Positions 13,601-27,143 of a stretch of DNA of 64,000 bases are shown piece by piece (positions within the stretch are counted from its first letter, which is position 1; each line of letters opens with the position of its first letter). Both the position numbers and the translations under genes were made by a program. This DNA comes from Haemonchus contortus (taxonomy: Eukaryota > Nematoda > Chromadorea > Rhabditida > Trichostrongylidae). The notes under the pieces were generated by a model. It saw nothing but the letters and a program-made list of their open reading frames with translations. It was not told where the DNA came from and ran no database searches. The stretch lies in contig LS997566.1 in assembly GCA_000469685.2 (NCBI GenBank), positions 3,936,925-4,000,924 on the forward strand, given 5' to 3'.

Positions 13601-15353
13601 CACCAATGTCACGATGCAGCTACCAGCTTGTTGTCCACATCTTCAGTATCTCAGCATTTCCACTTTGTTAAAGTTTAGCTATAGTCGAGGATAGAATTAT
13701 CAAAGTAGAAGTTGCTGGATCATCGCTGAAGCCAAAGGGATACTCTGCGGAGGTACAGCGTTGCTGTACAGTCTCTGCCATTTACTGCCGCGTGCACTTA
13801 GCCCAGAATCATCCGTGCCTCTAATCTAGCCTACCTAGCGACTATGCTGCTTTTTCTTCACATGCATATTTATTTGAATGAAATGTCTTCTGCGGTCGTC
13901 TGATCTGCTATCGCTGACGGTGTCACAATGAAGAACTGTAGAGAAACCCGGTGATACCTCCGCTGTCTAGTGGTAATCGTCAATGACTTCAATGATTCAT
14001 GATTACTTGAAACTTTGATAATGAAGAGAGTATCTCTATTGCGGAAACAGTACCTAAAAACGCTTTGGGCTTCATTTGACGTTTGACAGAGATGGGTTGG
14101 GTGAGGCTGTGGGGGCTAGTCAGTACCGCCTACTATACGTTTCGATCTTCTATGCGTACTGACCTGATCGAACCGCTGTTCTCGAACTGAAAACAAAGCC
14201 CTTCCTTTCTTCCTTACCTTCAGTCGACTCCTTTTTTCTCTATTCATCGTGATTTTTTTATTCTTATAGAATACAGTTCTCTTAAAGTCCGCACCCCTTG
14301 GGGACTGTGGGCGGTGTTCGAATCACGCCTGCTTTCTATGCCTGCAATTTGCCAACTTGTTTTTCTTTTTGCTTCCCCTCGATAAATCCCACTTCCACTT
14401 ATTCCCTTATGAAAAATCTCCTAAAATTTCACATGCTAGTTTAAGGTTCATCCAGTTTGGCTTCTGCTTATAGACGACATATTTTCTATTTGAGAAAGTC
14501 ACCGCTTCTCGTACGTCCGAGAAACTTGTTCGATTTTTTAATAGCGGAGCCACTTTTGTTTTAGTTACTGTGACACCGTTCCATCGAAATTCTCAGTTCT
14601 ATCTACTGCTTTCGCATGTTTGCCTCCAGTAATCGCCTTAAATGCCGGTGGTCGGCCATTCGACACCGTTCTTCGGCTTTATACCTGCTAAAAAAGGGAG
14701 CGTCCATAATGCTTTTTATCTCTACACTACCAGTCAGCGAAACCTCGACACTGATAGCTCATCATATGTAATCTTAAGCGCCCCTCATGTTATCAATCTA
14801 TTGTTGACATTCTGTAGCGTATCCCATAAAAGAGTCAGAATTTTCACTTAATCAGTTTTCTTCTGAATCCGACTAGCCTGTATATTTGATGTTTTCAATA
14901 AAAATTTTACAAATTTCTCAAATCATGGTTCCTAGTTTTTAATTGTCACGTGCGACTAATGAACAGATCCGTCTGAGGGTCTAGTGAAAGCTCCTGAAGG
15001 GTGTCGGTGAAATTCTGTCAGTGAGCTTACCATACCATGCTTTTTAGTTCTCAAGTTCGTAAATAAACAACAACATTCACTTCAAACCCCTAATGATATG
15101 AATTTCATCTAAAAATCAAAACATATTACAGTAGCACAGACATGATTTTTATTCCGTCTTTACGAACAACGAACAAGGTGCTAACAAAAATTTTGTGACG
15201 TGACCTCAGCAATTAGAACAGGGAAATGTGCGAATTCACGCGACGGCCAGAAGGCGAGATAACTTGCTTATTAAAACTCAGATCCAAAACAACATAAAAA
15301 CAAAGCATGGAACAATAACAGATAAAAAATAGGAGCACATAGATTTGGCAGAT
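13601..15353. other. Convergent intergenic region between the Ig gene and cct-7
   Basis: This holds the 3' flanks of two converging genes. I see no coding exon. AATAAA occurs on the + strand at 14,897-14,902, far downstream of the Ig-gene stop, and on the - strand at 15,148-15,153, behind cct-7. A short box-B-like word (GTTCGAATC) near 14,318 has no tRNA fold around it. Confidence 0.6.
15148..15153 (-). terminator. Poly(A) signal of cct-7
   Basis: AATAAA on the minus strand lies about 200 bases after the cct-7 stop codon, in the right orientation. It is the first canonical signal I see downstream of the gene. Confidence 0.6.
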
Positions 15354-18300
15354 TTAGCCCTGCATTCCCGGTAACCCAGGCATTTGTCCTCCTGATGGAG
15401 TTCGCACGTTCTTCACAGTTTGATCAATCGACAGCACAAGACATACAGCCTCTGTGGCCGCGATGATGGCATTCTGTAGCAAGTAAAATTGGTTGTGTTG
15501 GTGAATTTGGAATTCCCAGTCAGCTATCACAAAAAAAACTAATTAAAAGGGAGCCACTTTCAAGAAAAACTGACATTGTACAAAAAAAACAGTCGACAAA
15601 GATTATGAACAAACCTTCTTGACTATGCTTGGCTCCCAAATACAAGCTGCCAAATTGTCACCCACTTCTTCTTTATGGATGTCAACTCCTGCCCAGATTT
15701 CTCCTTAAAGCATTTCATGTGCATTAAGTAATAAGTTTAACAATGGATTCAATGCGCCGCGGTAATACCTAGCGAATGTCTGTGTCGCAGCTTGTTCAGA
15801 ATATCAATGGCATCAATTCCGGCATTGTAGCAGAGCTGTTGCGGAATAATCTGGAGAAAGATCAATAAGAAGACTTTCAAAACTTTCAAAATGAAGCTCC
15901 TCAAAACTGACTTCAAAACTACGGGCGTAAGCGCTCCAGAAGAACTGCTCCTTTCCAGGAATTGTCTTCGCTTTAGCGCGCAAATGGCGGGATAGTTCCA
16001 TTTCAATCGCGCCACCACCTGAACAAAGTAGTAAACAATTACATAATCAACAAAATGCGAAGCGACATGAACGTTCCAGCGAAGTTTATTGAACAATTCT
16101 TCTTTTGTAAAAAAGTGTATTGAAAACCTGTCCAAAAAAATGAAAAAGACAGGAAAATAGACAAGACACGGGTATTCTTATGATCTCACCTGCTACAACA
16201 GAATCGTTCTTCTTCGCACGACGAACAATCATAATTGCATCATGTAGGGACCGTTCCGTTTCAGCAATGAACTGTTCAGCACCACCACGAAGAAGTAAAG
16301 TGCATGCACGAGCCTTTGAACAACCTTCGAAGAAGTTGTACCTGAAGCACAAAAATCAAAATGGAACGCACTCTGATTTATGATTATAAGCTAAACGAAG
16401 TGCAAAAAAATCTTAATGAGACGCACCGCTCACTCCCAACTTGTTGCTCATAGAACGTGGTACATTTTCCCAGTACCGATTGATCGATCTGAGACACTGT
16501 AGTCAATATTGACCCACCACACGCAGCCATAACACGGTCCAAGTCTTCCTGAGGTATGCGTCCCGCACAGAACATATCCCTGAAATTTACAAAACAAATT
16601 TACGAGGAGTAACCTACTTATGTGCATAATTATAGATCTGAAATTTTAAATCTATAACGAGATCTAGCGCTACCGTACCTGTCCGCAAACCACTGCGTCG
16701 CTACATCTCCAATCGGGAGTTTTGATAGGACTATCTTTGCACCACTTTCGTGGATTTTCTGTAGCTTAGAATACAAAATGTTCCATTCTGCATCAACAAC
16801 CTGTAAGTAGTCTCGTTTGAAGCAGTCAATTTGAGACGCCGATCGAAATTCTCGCTAATAAATCACCGCCTGGAAATCCTCAACCGTGGTGAGGCGCATT
16901 TCGGCGTTGTCCTTCTCGGCTTTCAGCTCCAGTTCGATATTAAGTAGAGCAATAAGTGGGTCCTTGTAATGTTTTGGCTGCATCTCAAATCCAGCATAGC
17001 TGAAAGCCTTTTGAAAAGCGACACCCTTGACCAGGCGTGACTCCTAAATGGAAACAACCACGCATTAGAGAAAAAGTCCATTAGGGGCAGGCCTGCAAAA
17101 GAACTCACACTCAAGTTCCCTCCATTAACTTTCTTGATTCCAATCATATTGAGCGGTAGCGACTCGTCAAGTATGTTCACAGCGTCAACAACCATCTCAG
17201 CAAAAAACTCACGCTCTTGGCTTACCTGTGATAAGTCGAAACTGAGAAAATCTTAATGGCATTAAAATTCTAGCAGATTGAGTTGTGTTACAAAAACGGT
17301 CGAGCCCCACGGTTTCTTGCTCTTATTTCAAAGAGAGTTGAGGAAGCACATTTCAAGATCACATTGTTTTGCTTTTGATTATCTACACAACCAATCTGAT
17401 CGTCATCTATGATGTGCTGTAAGGGTATGTACTAGACGTCTACTATTTCAATCAATTCAGCAACGATGATTGAAGGAAACACCAAAAATCACAAAGAGTG
17501 AGTGAAATTGACTGAAACACAAGCTTATGCCAAACCTAAGTGTATGCGTTAAAACTATGCTTTTCAAATAGCTTCCCATAAATTCGCACCATAGGTCTGC
17601 CTGGTATTTGTGATAAAAGGCGTTTAACAAAGACGCAAAGGGAGTTTCCGACAGGGAAAAGAGATAAAACATATGCCAAGACAAATCGCAACCATCAAAA
17701 ATCGTTGCGCAATGTAAAGAATGGATCTAGAAAAGCGGTCTAACTTACGAGTTTGCTACTAAGGGTAGTCATTGCACATTTGACCAGCATCTCTCTCAAT
17801 TCCTTTTCACCTTCGATTTTTATGGCTAAGTGCTCAAGGTGATTCAAAGCCTAAAGAAACCATTGGAATAACGCCAAAAAAAAAAAGAAAACAGCGAGAA
17901 TGCCGACCTCTTCACTTGCTTTGGTTATTGCCCGAATAAGTAATTGCGGATGAACTCCATCTTCGATAAAAGGCTTCATTCGTTTGAGAATTTCTGCAGC
18001 TAATACCACAACTAAAACCTACACTTCTTCTACTCCAAATTCACCACAACAACGACACAAATCATGAACTAGCCTGATGTGGTGCCATCGCCTACTTCAG
18101 CGTCTTGAGACTTAGCAATGTCAACCATAACATTGGCAGCAGGAAAAACAATATCCAGGAGTTTCAATATTGTTGCACCATCATTGGAAATCGTAGTTTG
18201 ACCTGAAGTCGAGCTGCTTCCAAATCAATGAATTCGAAATATACTTACAACTATACTCATCATCCAGGCCAACCCTACATCCCGAAAAGGCATTCTCTTC

Positions 18301-19177
18301 TCCAGCAAATTGGTGTTGCCCCGGGGCGAAACAACTAAGCTCTTAACCAAGACTATGTCTCGGCGCAGTTTACTTCAATACATGCATTTTCAGACACTAA
18401 TTTCAGTAACTGCTTATTTGCCAGGCGCCTACAAAGGCAAAAGGAAAAAACGACGAAAAAAATCACATATGGAGAAACATGAACCTTTGCTGTCTACAAT
18501 CAACTTGTCCAATCCTCTAGGGCCCAGTGTGGTACGAATACTGTCGGCTACGACCTAAAAGCATGGATTGTAATAACGCATCAACAAGGTTCATTCAGTA
18601 GTGCAGCGGGCCTACTAAGCAGATAACAAAAGCAGCAAGTTGAAATTTCACCAGAATCTTTTCAAGCTTAAACAACACATTAAAAGCTTGTCATTGTTTA
18701 GATTTCCGTTGGAGGTACACCAACAATGACAAAGCTAGCTACATTTTCATCCCACTATTCAGGTCAGTCTGGCCGGGTAAAAACGGAAAAAAGTCAGTAA
18801 GAAACGAATTTAGAAGGAAACTGTAGTGTCAAGGAACTGTTAAGTCCAGGCAAAAGCAGCACAAACCACTGGATTGAGTCCAATTCCAAGATCGCTGCTT
18901 ACTTGGATTTACAGATGCTATCTAGGATTATTACGACCTATATTTTGACGCCTTTACAGCTCCAATTTTTTGCATCTGCTGTGGTAGTATGACAAATATC
19001 TTTTGAGCAGCTTGAGTTCGTCGAATCCCTTTGGAGTGCAGCCTCCTCTTTTGGATAAGCCACATTACAATGCATGGAATGACATACCTGACAAGCATTA
19101 ATGTTGGAAATTATTTGTTGCTTTCCTTGTTTATTTTCAGTGCCTTCTTTAAGAAGAATAATCGGTGGTCGCATCAT
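15354..19177 (-). CDS. cct-7: T-complex protein 1 subunit eta (CCT-7), complete
   Basis: CCT/TRiC is the cytosolic double-ring chaperonin that folds actin, tubulin and WD-repeat proteins; eta is one of its eight ATPase subunits. Fourteen exons join in phase to 537 residues (human about 543): 19177-19088, 18554-18485, 18202-18074, 18011-17908, 17850-17749, 17225-17109, 17043-16867, 16800-16679, 16579-16427, 16341-16190, 16018-15912, 15850-15769, 15703-15615, 15473-15354. Family marks are the start [37 protein letters not shown], the nucleotide-site GDGTT near residue 92, [22 protein letters not shown] and the [10 protein letters not shown] loop. The tail ends in Gly/Met/Pro (MPGLPGMQG). The intron after exon 3 begins with GC, not GT. 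The neighbouring Ig gene converges on it. Identity is secure; the exact 5' leader is not resolved. Confidence 0.97.
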
Positions 19178-22100
19178 CTTTTCAAGCCTGTTGTCGACAG
19201 TTACCCTGTTAGTATGATATAATGATTGGAGAACGAATGATCAGTACGAGTAATGACGCAAATAATACTCAAAGTAAGGTAAGGTTGCTTATTTAAGTTG
19301 AAGAATAACGAAGAAGCGAACAAACAAGAACTAGCGTAATGTTCTTCTGGAATTCACACTGTGCTTTGCGACCTTTAATGTTGATTGGAGCACGAAAACT
19401 CGTCCCGATTGGCCGTAGTGGTGTGCCGTAAAAATAAGGCTTCCAGTTGATTTGCTGTGAAGATTTATGTGTACAACTAGCTGAGCTGAGTACCATTATT
19501 GGGGTGCACAAAGTTTCTGAGCTTAGGGTTGGTTCATAACAACCATTAGCCTCATCCCTATGGGGCTGCCTGACTAGGATGGAAAGGGGATTAAAATGAA
19601 ATTGCAAGGTTAAGACCCCTGTATGAGATGGAAACTGCTGTCACCTACTATCCTTTCTTTGTCGTAAAGACTTTCATGGCAGAAAGCAACACCCGTGCAT
19701 CTTTATCGGATCACCCACCCACATTGCTTTCCATTTCCTCAGCCGCTGGCGCCAGGCTGTGTCATAGAAACACGACGGCAGGTGACAAGATGGGTAGGGC
19801 TTTCCAAGCTCATAGCTACAGCCTCTAAATAAGCAAACTGCTATTTATGAGCACTTGTCAGGGTTCGATTTCGCGCGACGATTTGAAACAATTATTACAT
19901 TGATTCCTTCGCAAAGCCAGTTTTGTGACAGCCATCAAAGTTGGGATCGAATCGCTCATTTCATGGGGCCAGTGTCAAAGTGTAATAACCCTTCACGCAT
20001 CTGTCACAGCACAATCGAGACTTGGCTACAACCAGTCGTTCTTACTCCATGGATTCTGTTAAAAATCCTGCTTTCGTTCCTACTATGGATCAAGTCCTCA
20101 GCGCACGATAACTGTTGGGGGGACTTTTCGATACAGTTACCTTTTCTGGATGTTTTGCGTAGACCACAATACAACTTGATTCCGATTGGGATGAATGATT
20201 TTCTTTCTCGCAGGAAAACGTTCGATGAGAAAAAAGAGCAAAACCTAGCGCTCACTGACAACCTTACCTCTCAATAACCGTTTGGAGGCGATCGTCCCTG
20301 TGGAAAAGTGCATTTTCGGTGTTCAATATTGACATGTGCGTAATTTACGTGCACCTTTGCCATGATAACTTCATATTTTGGTTCTATTTAAGAGGTTGTC
20401 GCTAAAATCAGTCCACCTTCAAGGTAATCCAAGATTTAAGAAGATGACTTGACACATACTAATGACATTCTCATTTACATCTCACTTCCTCACTCTTGCT
20501 ATTATTATATAATATCACCTGTTATTACAGTTTTCCAGCCGCTGCAAATGTTTTAGTTAGAGCTGCAGAGAAATATGTACATAGGAGTTGATCGGAGCAC
20601 ATGGCAACCAGTACAGGGTGGTAAGAAGTATTAATCAGCAACTATCACTGCATAAGTCTCCGCTTCAAAAACGAAGCGCTTAGAATACTGCTGTCGTGTA
20701 AATTGTTACTCGAAGACATTGAATGATAAAGGGTTATAAAAGGTGATAAATATGGTAGGAAATGCCCGTGTAGACTAATATTTCATAATTGCACAATAGC
20801 GCCCGTGTTATGGTATGCACGGTGACGTGCACTAATCAAACTGGCCCTACACTGACTCATTCTGTAGGAATTTTTGATTTTCACTACACCGAACATGAGA
20901 AAAGGAGCAGTCCTATGATCAAAGCCTATCAGTCTTCCTAGGGCTTCTTCCTCTTTATTGGCTACTCAGAATTTCTCAAAGGTCCTTGCCGAAAACAACT
21001 AATGTGGTTAACTTTTCTATTTACTATGAAATTATTATCCAACAGCTCTGATTTTCACTGACGCTCCTCCCTCATCCTTGCCCTCGCAATATTGGAACAC
21101 TAAACCATCGTAGACGACTTCCCTACGATACCGTAACACCTCTAGGATGGATGAAGTTTTGTTTTGTGGTTTTCACTTGAAGTCGCCGTGGATAAGAGTT
21201 TAAGCGTAATTTTCAAAAAGTAGCTGACCAGTTTGTAGTTTGTGGATGTCAGTCAGCCTTACATATGTCAACCGACTTCGTATGTTGTCAATTTTCTTAT
21301 CATTACAGTTTAAAGGCCTTTTTGTGACTTCTCGTTTTGAAAAGTTCGTTTCAGCCCATAAAAGTCTGTTTATGCTTGGACGTGTTTTATTCCTGCAATG
21401 ATAAACAAACCATCACTAAGCTTTCTTGAAAGTGCTGCCCTTCGCCTCTTCCCTTATTACTGGCCAATTTGTTCGCCTGTAAAGTTGCTTATCAATAACC
21501 TGCTAATCAATTTTTGTTTGAACTTTGTCGATGTGATTATATGCATGGCATCCAAACGAATCAGAACCAGTTGTTTTTGCAGTCCTTACTAGACAATCTA
21601 GTAATGTTATATCTATGCCGTAAGCCAGAAAAGGGAGCCAATAAAAGAGATGAAAGAATAAATAGAAGCGGGGATGAAGACACTCCCAAAGGTCAGGGCG
21701 TAACCCAAATAAAAATCGATTGAGTTTTGAATGAAAATTGAGAGCGGGGCCCATGTCAGTACCAATCATAGCCTACATTATAATTTTTTTATTTCTTTCC
21801 AGTTCAAGGTTCTGCTTGCAGTAGTTTCCCAGCGAACGCTTTACGGAAAACGAGACGGAAGTGGGCAGCGATAAATGGTGCAACTACAGCATGAATGCTG
21901 CTATAATCGAATTTGGGTTCGGACCCTGCCTAAGTGGTTCTGCCTTATCCTTTTGAGTCACTTATTTAATGCTAAATTTGTTCATAGAAGAAAAACGCAG
22001 TCAATCGTACTTGGCTGACCTCTGGAAACTACTGCTTAGGTGCAGCATACATTGGAGTCTCACCGCGCTTTCAACTGGAAGTCGTGTGCGGGGCGCATCC

Positions 22101-24990
22101 TAGAAAGAGATTGAACCACACTTAACCCTTCGTTCGTAACTCTTGCAAAAGCTCAACTTTATAAGGACTTCTATCAAGTGGATCGATTAAACGAAGGCTC
22201 TGGAATCTGAAGTGGAACGGGACCAGCCAGCCAGCCAGCTGTGTATCGGATGAGATGTTGTTCTCGTCGCTGCCTCAGCTATTATCGACTGCTGGCGACG
22301 CCCTTTTTTGCGCTATACACTCACATTGGCAACATCTCTTGCACCTGTTGCTAAGTACGTTCTTCCGCGTCGATGAAGACGTCCTTCACAAGAATCAGAG
22401 TTCATTCTTCGTCCTTTTTTCCTCTGGAGATCCCGTACCACCAGCTGTTTTTGACATGAAGTGTTTTTGTCACCCCTTGAATGGGCAGCTGGCAAGTATT
22501 TCGCTGGTCCTCTACTATTCAAGGAAATTCATTTCGGACACTCCAGAGCGGAATTCTCATAAGTGAACGCATGAATTCTCTGTCTACCTCACTGCAGTGC
22601 CTCCTTAGAACCATAGTTAGTCTTCAAAAACTTCAAAAACATAACGCTTCCTATTTGGTAGCCTTGGTTGGGGCGTGGACCTCCGCCATGTCGCGGGCGT
22701 CTCGCCTTCTAGAAGCCTCTGAATATACCTAGACTAGATTTCTACATGATTTCTCCATTAGGAGAGTTACCTACCCTTCTTAAATATTCTAATATGCAGA
22801 CGGCCCACACGCGACCCGATTGGCATCTGTCATCTGTTGGAATATTTTTCTTAGTCACCGCATCTCAACAAGCATTTTAAGTAGGAATGTATACTGAAAG
22901 TCCACGAACATTTGTGCCCTTTGCCACGCCAATGATTTCCTCCTCGTGCTCAATCATATGTCACCCTGTTCCAAATCATTGACATACCTGACAGTGAGGT
23001 CAGCACCATGTGGGAGGCTTATTGGTATTTATTTTTAGAGCCCTCCTGATCTACAGATGTATCGAATGCTTTGATTTTTCTAGAGCGTTACTTATTTTTT
23101 CTGTATTTATCTGGGACGGGAGTACTTAAAATGGTATAAATGAGATGATTTTCACAATTTCTCGCACATTTCCACTCTTTTCCCGTTCTTTGCTTCTTCA
23201 CCCTCCCCCTCGCATAGAAGCCCTTCCATTCTGTTCCCCTCATCCCCTGCAACCCGCTGGGATAGAGCACAATTGAAACCCATGGCTTTCTCTTCTCCCC
23301 GTGGTGCCCTGGAAAACGAAGAGTAACAGAGAAGTCTACTCCTTGTAATCCTCCTCGGAGTTAAATATTTACCATTCAGCACAGAAGTAACTATGCTCGT
23401 AACCACGTTCGACTCTTTTGACTCTTTCTAAGAAGTTTCGACTTTTTATTATGACTGCTCTCAAGGAATAAAGGCACAGAATTCGGTCGTGGGAAAGCGG
23501 AAATGGATGTGCGAAAAGGTCCCCCACTGTTTGCAGTCTAGTTGGAACCTTTAAGGGTTTCAGGAAGCATCGCTTCAATCTTCGGAACGCTTCAACCTAC
23601 GCGATGAGAAAAAGTTAAGGGCCTACTGCAATGGCTTCACGCTTGATTTTCACTGTATCTCTCCCTTTCTCTTTTCGATATCATTTTCATTATCAAGGCT
23701 TATCACATGTTATCTTATTTAACATCAAACTTTTAATATATACCACGTCGACACACCTAGTTGGAGGCGGAGACAGACGTGGCCGGTCGTAGGTCCTTGG
23801 AATCTGACGGCTTTGGTTCTGATACTCTTCGCATTCTACAAAAGGCAAACCTCATCTGCTCCACTGAATGGTCTCCCCTATGAACCAAACTGTCCAGCTC
23901 CACCGTATGGTTTACCCTTATGAACTAAACTGTACAGGCGTTTCAAATAAAACGCCTCCTGCTTTTCTTTTGCTTGCACTACGGCATCGAGAAAAGCATT
24001 CGAGTGGGTTTCTATGTGATTAACGACTTGCTTTTACCACTTCCTCTATTCGTTGCTTATTCATTGAAATACGATAATGAAGAATGACAGCCGCATCGTA
24101 AATCATCGCCAACCAAGTCAACCATTCACCCAACATTTCTCCCATTTTTATCATCCCATGACACCGCTGCCCTTATCCAGGATATATTCCTAGGATCTGT
24201 ATTCTTGAATACACCCGCTTTGTTGTTTTGTCATCCTCACCAGTATTAAGTGCCATTTCACTAGAGGAAATTTTCTGCAAGTTTTCCTTTGCCATTCTCC
24301 GATTGGTTCTTCACCATTTTTTTGTTTTTTAAATTTTCAGCTTACAGTAGGAGACATATGGAAAGCTTTTAGTGCATTCGAAGGGCCCAAGATAGAGTAG
24401 GAACAAAGAGGCCGCTACCAGCTGCCAACGCTCGTCTGAGCATCCGATCTAGGATTATCACAGCCTATACCGAAACAGTTGCTAAATTTTTTTTGAATCA
24501 GCTCGTTCGAACACTAATAGATTTGCTCAGAATGATACGTTCATTGGCTGGCCATTGAAGCCATCGTGAAGGCTTAATAGGTGCCAATCAGTCACGATCC
24601 TGAATGGAATTCAAGTGTATGGCGCATAATCAAAACAGGGAGAACGTGGTTATCGTTTCATGCCAGCTGGTGAATCCAAACTATTCCGAATATGAAAATT
24701 AATCAGCAACAATTCAGATGCTGTCTGTTAGCTGATATGACCGCTATGAGCAATTTTTTGTGAATCTTTATGTCAGAGACACTGACACCATTCTTCATTT
24801 CAATCCATTCGTGTCTGTTGAGCGGCTTACCTTTGGGAAGACCAGATCTCTAAAAACTACACGCCAATTCCGGTGATGGATCCCCTCCAGGTGCACTAAA
24901 AGTTTGAAGCCATTGCTAATTACTCATAGCTTCTCATGTCATCGCATATGGCATTCATTAAAGAATGTGAATTTCCACCAGGCTCGCTCT
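19178..24990. other. No gene recognised (5.8 kb between cct-7 and the acetyltransferase)
   Basis: This includes the cct-7 promoter side. The longest open frame (about 140 codons, 19,855-20,277) shows no motif I recognise and overlaps another open frame on the opposite strand. A roughly 40-base imperfect tandem duplication lies at 23,855-23,940. The word TTTTGCTTGCACT.CGGCATC occurs at about 23,967 and again near 5,475, so it may be a dispersed repeat. Confidence 0.5.
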
Positions 24991-24997
24991 GTTTCAG

Positions 24998-26723
24998 ATG
25001 ACGGAATTGCAGTTTTCGACGGCAACCCGACAGCATGCAGAAGAAATTGAGAAGTTCATGTTTACAGAGTTTCGTGTTAATGAACCGATCACAGTCTCGC
25101 TGAGTAAGTTTACCGTGGGACCTTTGCCCAATTTCTTTCTTTGAGGCACAAATCTATCTCGAGTGAACGAGTCTTTAATAATGTCCAGAATTACAATGCT
25201 TGCCCACCTTCTTCAACGAGGTGGTGGGGGAAGGGGGAGTGGCAAATAGTACGACGATTTCCTATCCCCATCTCGGCACCCTTACTCCCGCTCAACTCCT
25301 TCCACTTCCAGGGATTTTCCGTCATATTCCTGACACTTTTGTTAGATCTTTTCTGTGGCCCTCTCATCAAGTGACGAACTACGTTTACCAATGAGAACTA
25401 ATTCAGAAGCCACCGAGGAGGAACTTTCCGAATTCTTCCATGACTTATCAGAATCAGGATACTCTAATGAGAAGTATTCCACGATTGTTCATCAGGGTGA
25501 CAGGTTAACCTATTCGTTCTTAACTTGATGAATTCAGAAAGAATTACCCAGTTGTTCAGGTTGGTTGCCATATGTCTCTGCTCTGTGAACACCTACGACG
25601 ATAACATCGAACATGACACTCCACAAATCGACAGCGAACCTCATGACTATGCTAAAGGTAACCGTGATGGAGACCTATCCTGGAGATAGGACCACTGAAA
25701 CAGATTTATTCTCAAGCGTGGACCAGAGAAATGGTGCTCATCTGAGAGCTTCTAGAAATCGCTCAAGGACCATACCGTGACCACAAGGCCAACCAACTGG
25801 TAACGTTTGTGGGTGCACTGGAACAAAGGCAACGTGAACTATTAGGAAAATCTTGTAAAGTGATGAAAATCGACATCATATGCGTTTCTACAGACGCCAA
25901 AGGGTGGGTTTATACTACCGCTTCATATAAGTAGAACTTTTTCCAAAATAACTGCACATCGGAACTTTTCAGCCGTGGTCTCGGAAGAGAGCTGACGAGA
26001 CGATCTATAGAGATAGCACGTGCTGAAGGCTGCGATTGGGTTGCTACAGCAGCAACGGCAGCCGCTTCTCAAGCCCTCTTCTCACGGGTTCGTTGAGACT
26101 TCTGCTGTCTACAAAAGTTTTAATCTCAAATTCGAGAATAAACAAGGGGGCTGTTTACTGATGAGTCTTTATGAGGTCATGGAGGTCTTTGCGATCATCT
26201 GCACCTTCTGTTTTCCAGTTGTGAGGATCTGAAACTGACAACAATGGCACTATTTTACAGTGCCATAACAGAACCCAAACTTTGGTGCTATGGGCTTACC
26301 ATAATGGAGAGATGACTCTAAGTTCAGAGCCTTCAGCCATCTGTTTCACTCATCCTCCCTAGACAACTGATGACTGAGAGAGAAAGCTTCGTTGCTGTAG
26401 AACAGTCCAGACTCCGGAAACATCCAGCACATCTTGCCCCCCCCCCCCCCTCCTTACAATTACGTTTAACAATGTCTCCACTACAAGTTAAGCTTTTCTT
26501 CCATGATTACATCATACTTCCACTGGAGCACCGCTTTATATACTTTCCTTTTCTCACATATTTCATTTTCCATCTAGGAAGAACGACTTCCTCATTTCAG
26601 ATGGGATTTCAAACGTTGTATGAGATACCGTACTCAAACTTCACAGAACACGGAGACCCGGTCTTCAAGAACCTGCACGATGGATGTCAATCCGGAAAGT
26701 TCATGGCACTACGAGTGAACTAG
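24998..26723 (+). CDS. GNAT-family N-acetyltransferase (arylalkylamine/dopamine NAT-like)
   Basis: GNAT enzymes move acetyl from acetyl-CoA to an amine; arylalkylamine members act on biogenic amines such as dopamine or serotonin. Six exons join in phase to 231 residues: 24998-25103, 25407-25503, 25560-25657, 25747-25903, 25973-26087, 26601-26723. Family features are FMFTEFRVNEPITVSL near the N terminus, the core strand LVAICLCSV, then DIICVSTDAKGRGLGREL carrying the CoA pyrophosphate loop (RGLGRE, about residues 153-158), and a C-terminal block starting MGFQTLYEIPYSNF. The ATG directly follows GTTTCAG, which suggests a spliced-leader acceptor. The last intron is long (about 0.5 kb) and holds a C14 run at 26,437-26,450. 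The substrate cannot be told from sequence; nematodes have several paralogues. Confidence 0.87.
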
Positions 26724-27143
26724 TTGAACAGAACAGAGTTAAATCCGCAAGCGCCTGTTCATAGATTCCTCCAATTCATTCCACTTTAAGCTGTCCAAAT
26801 AGATGTGATATCCCATATTGGGAATAGGAAATGGGCATTCAGATCTATAGTTTGAATCGATAGTAAATCTCTGACTAATATGTTCACTCCACCCTCTTTC
26901 AAAGACAAATCAGAAAGGTTGCAAACGAGTGGTCGCGCCCCGCCCATTCCTTCTCTGGATTTGGGCAACAGGGTGCGCGTCGCGACCGCTCGCTTGCTTT
27001 ATATCAACTCTCTCGGCTTTATGTGGTGAACATGCATATTCTGTAATTTATCGAAAGATTATGTACATTTTTGCATTCCTGGTTACACGACTCGGTTATA
27101 AATGCTATTATAAAGTTTATTCGAATCTACGATTCTTTCCTAA
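26724..27143. other. Short convergent intergenic region
   Basis: This lies between the acetyltransferase stop and the stop of the minus-strand membrane gene. No exon, tRNA or clear AATAAA was seen in either orientation. Confidence 0.5.

Noticed and set aside
19855..20277. 140-codon open frame as a gene
   Set aside because: No recognisable motif, an equally open overlapping frame on the other strand, and no splice partners.
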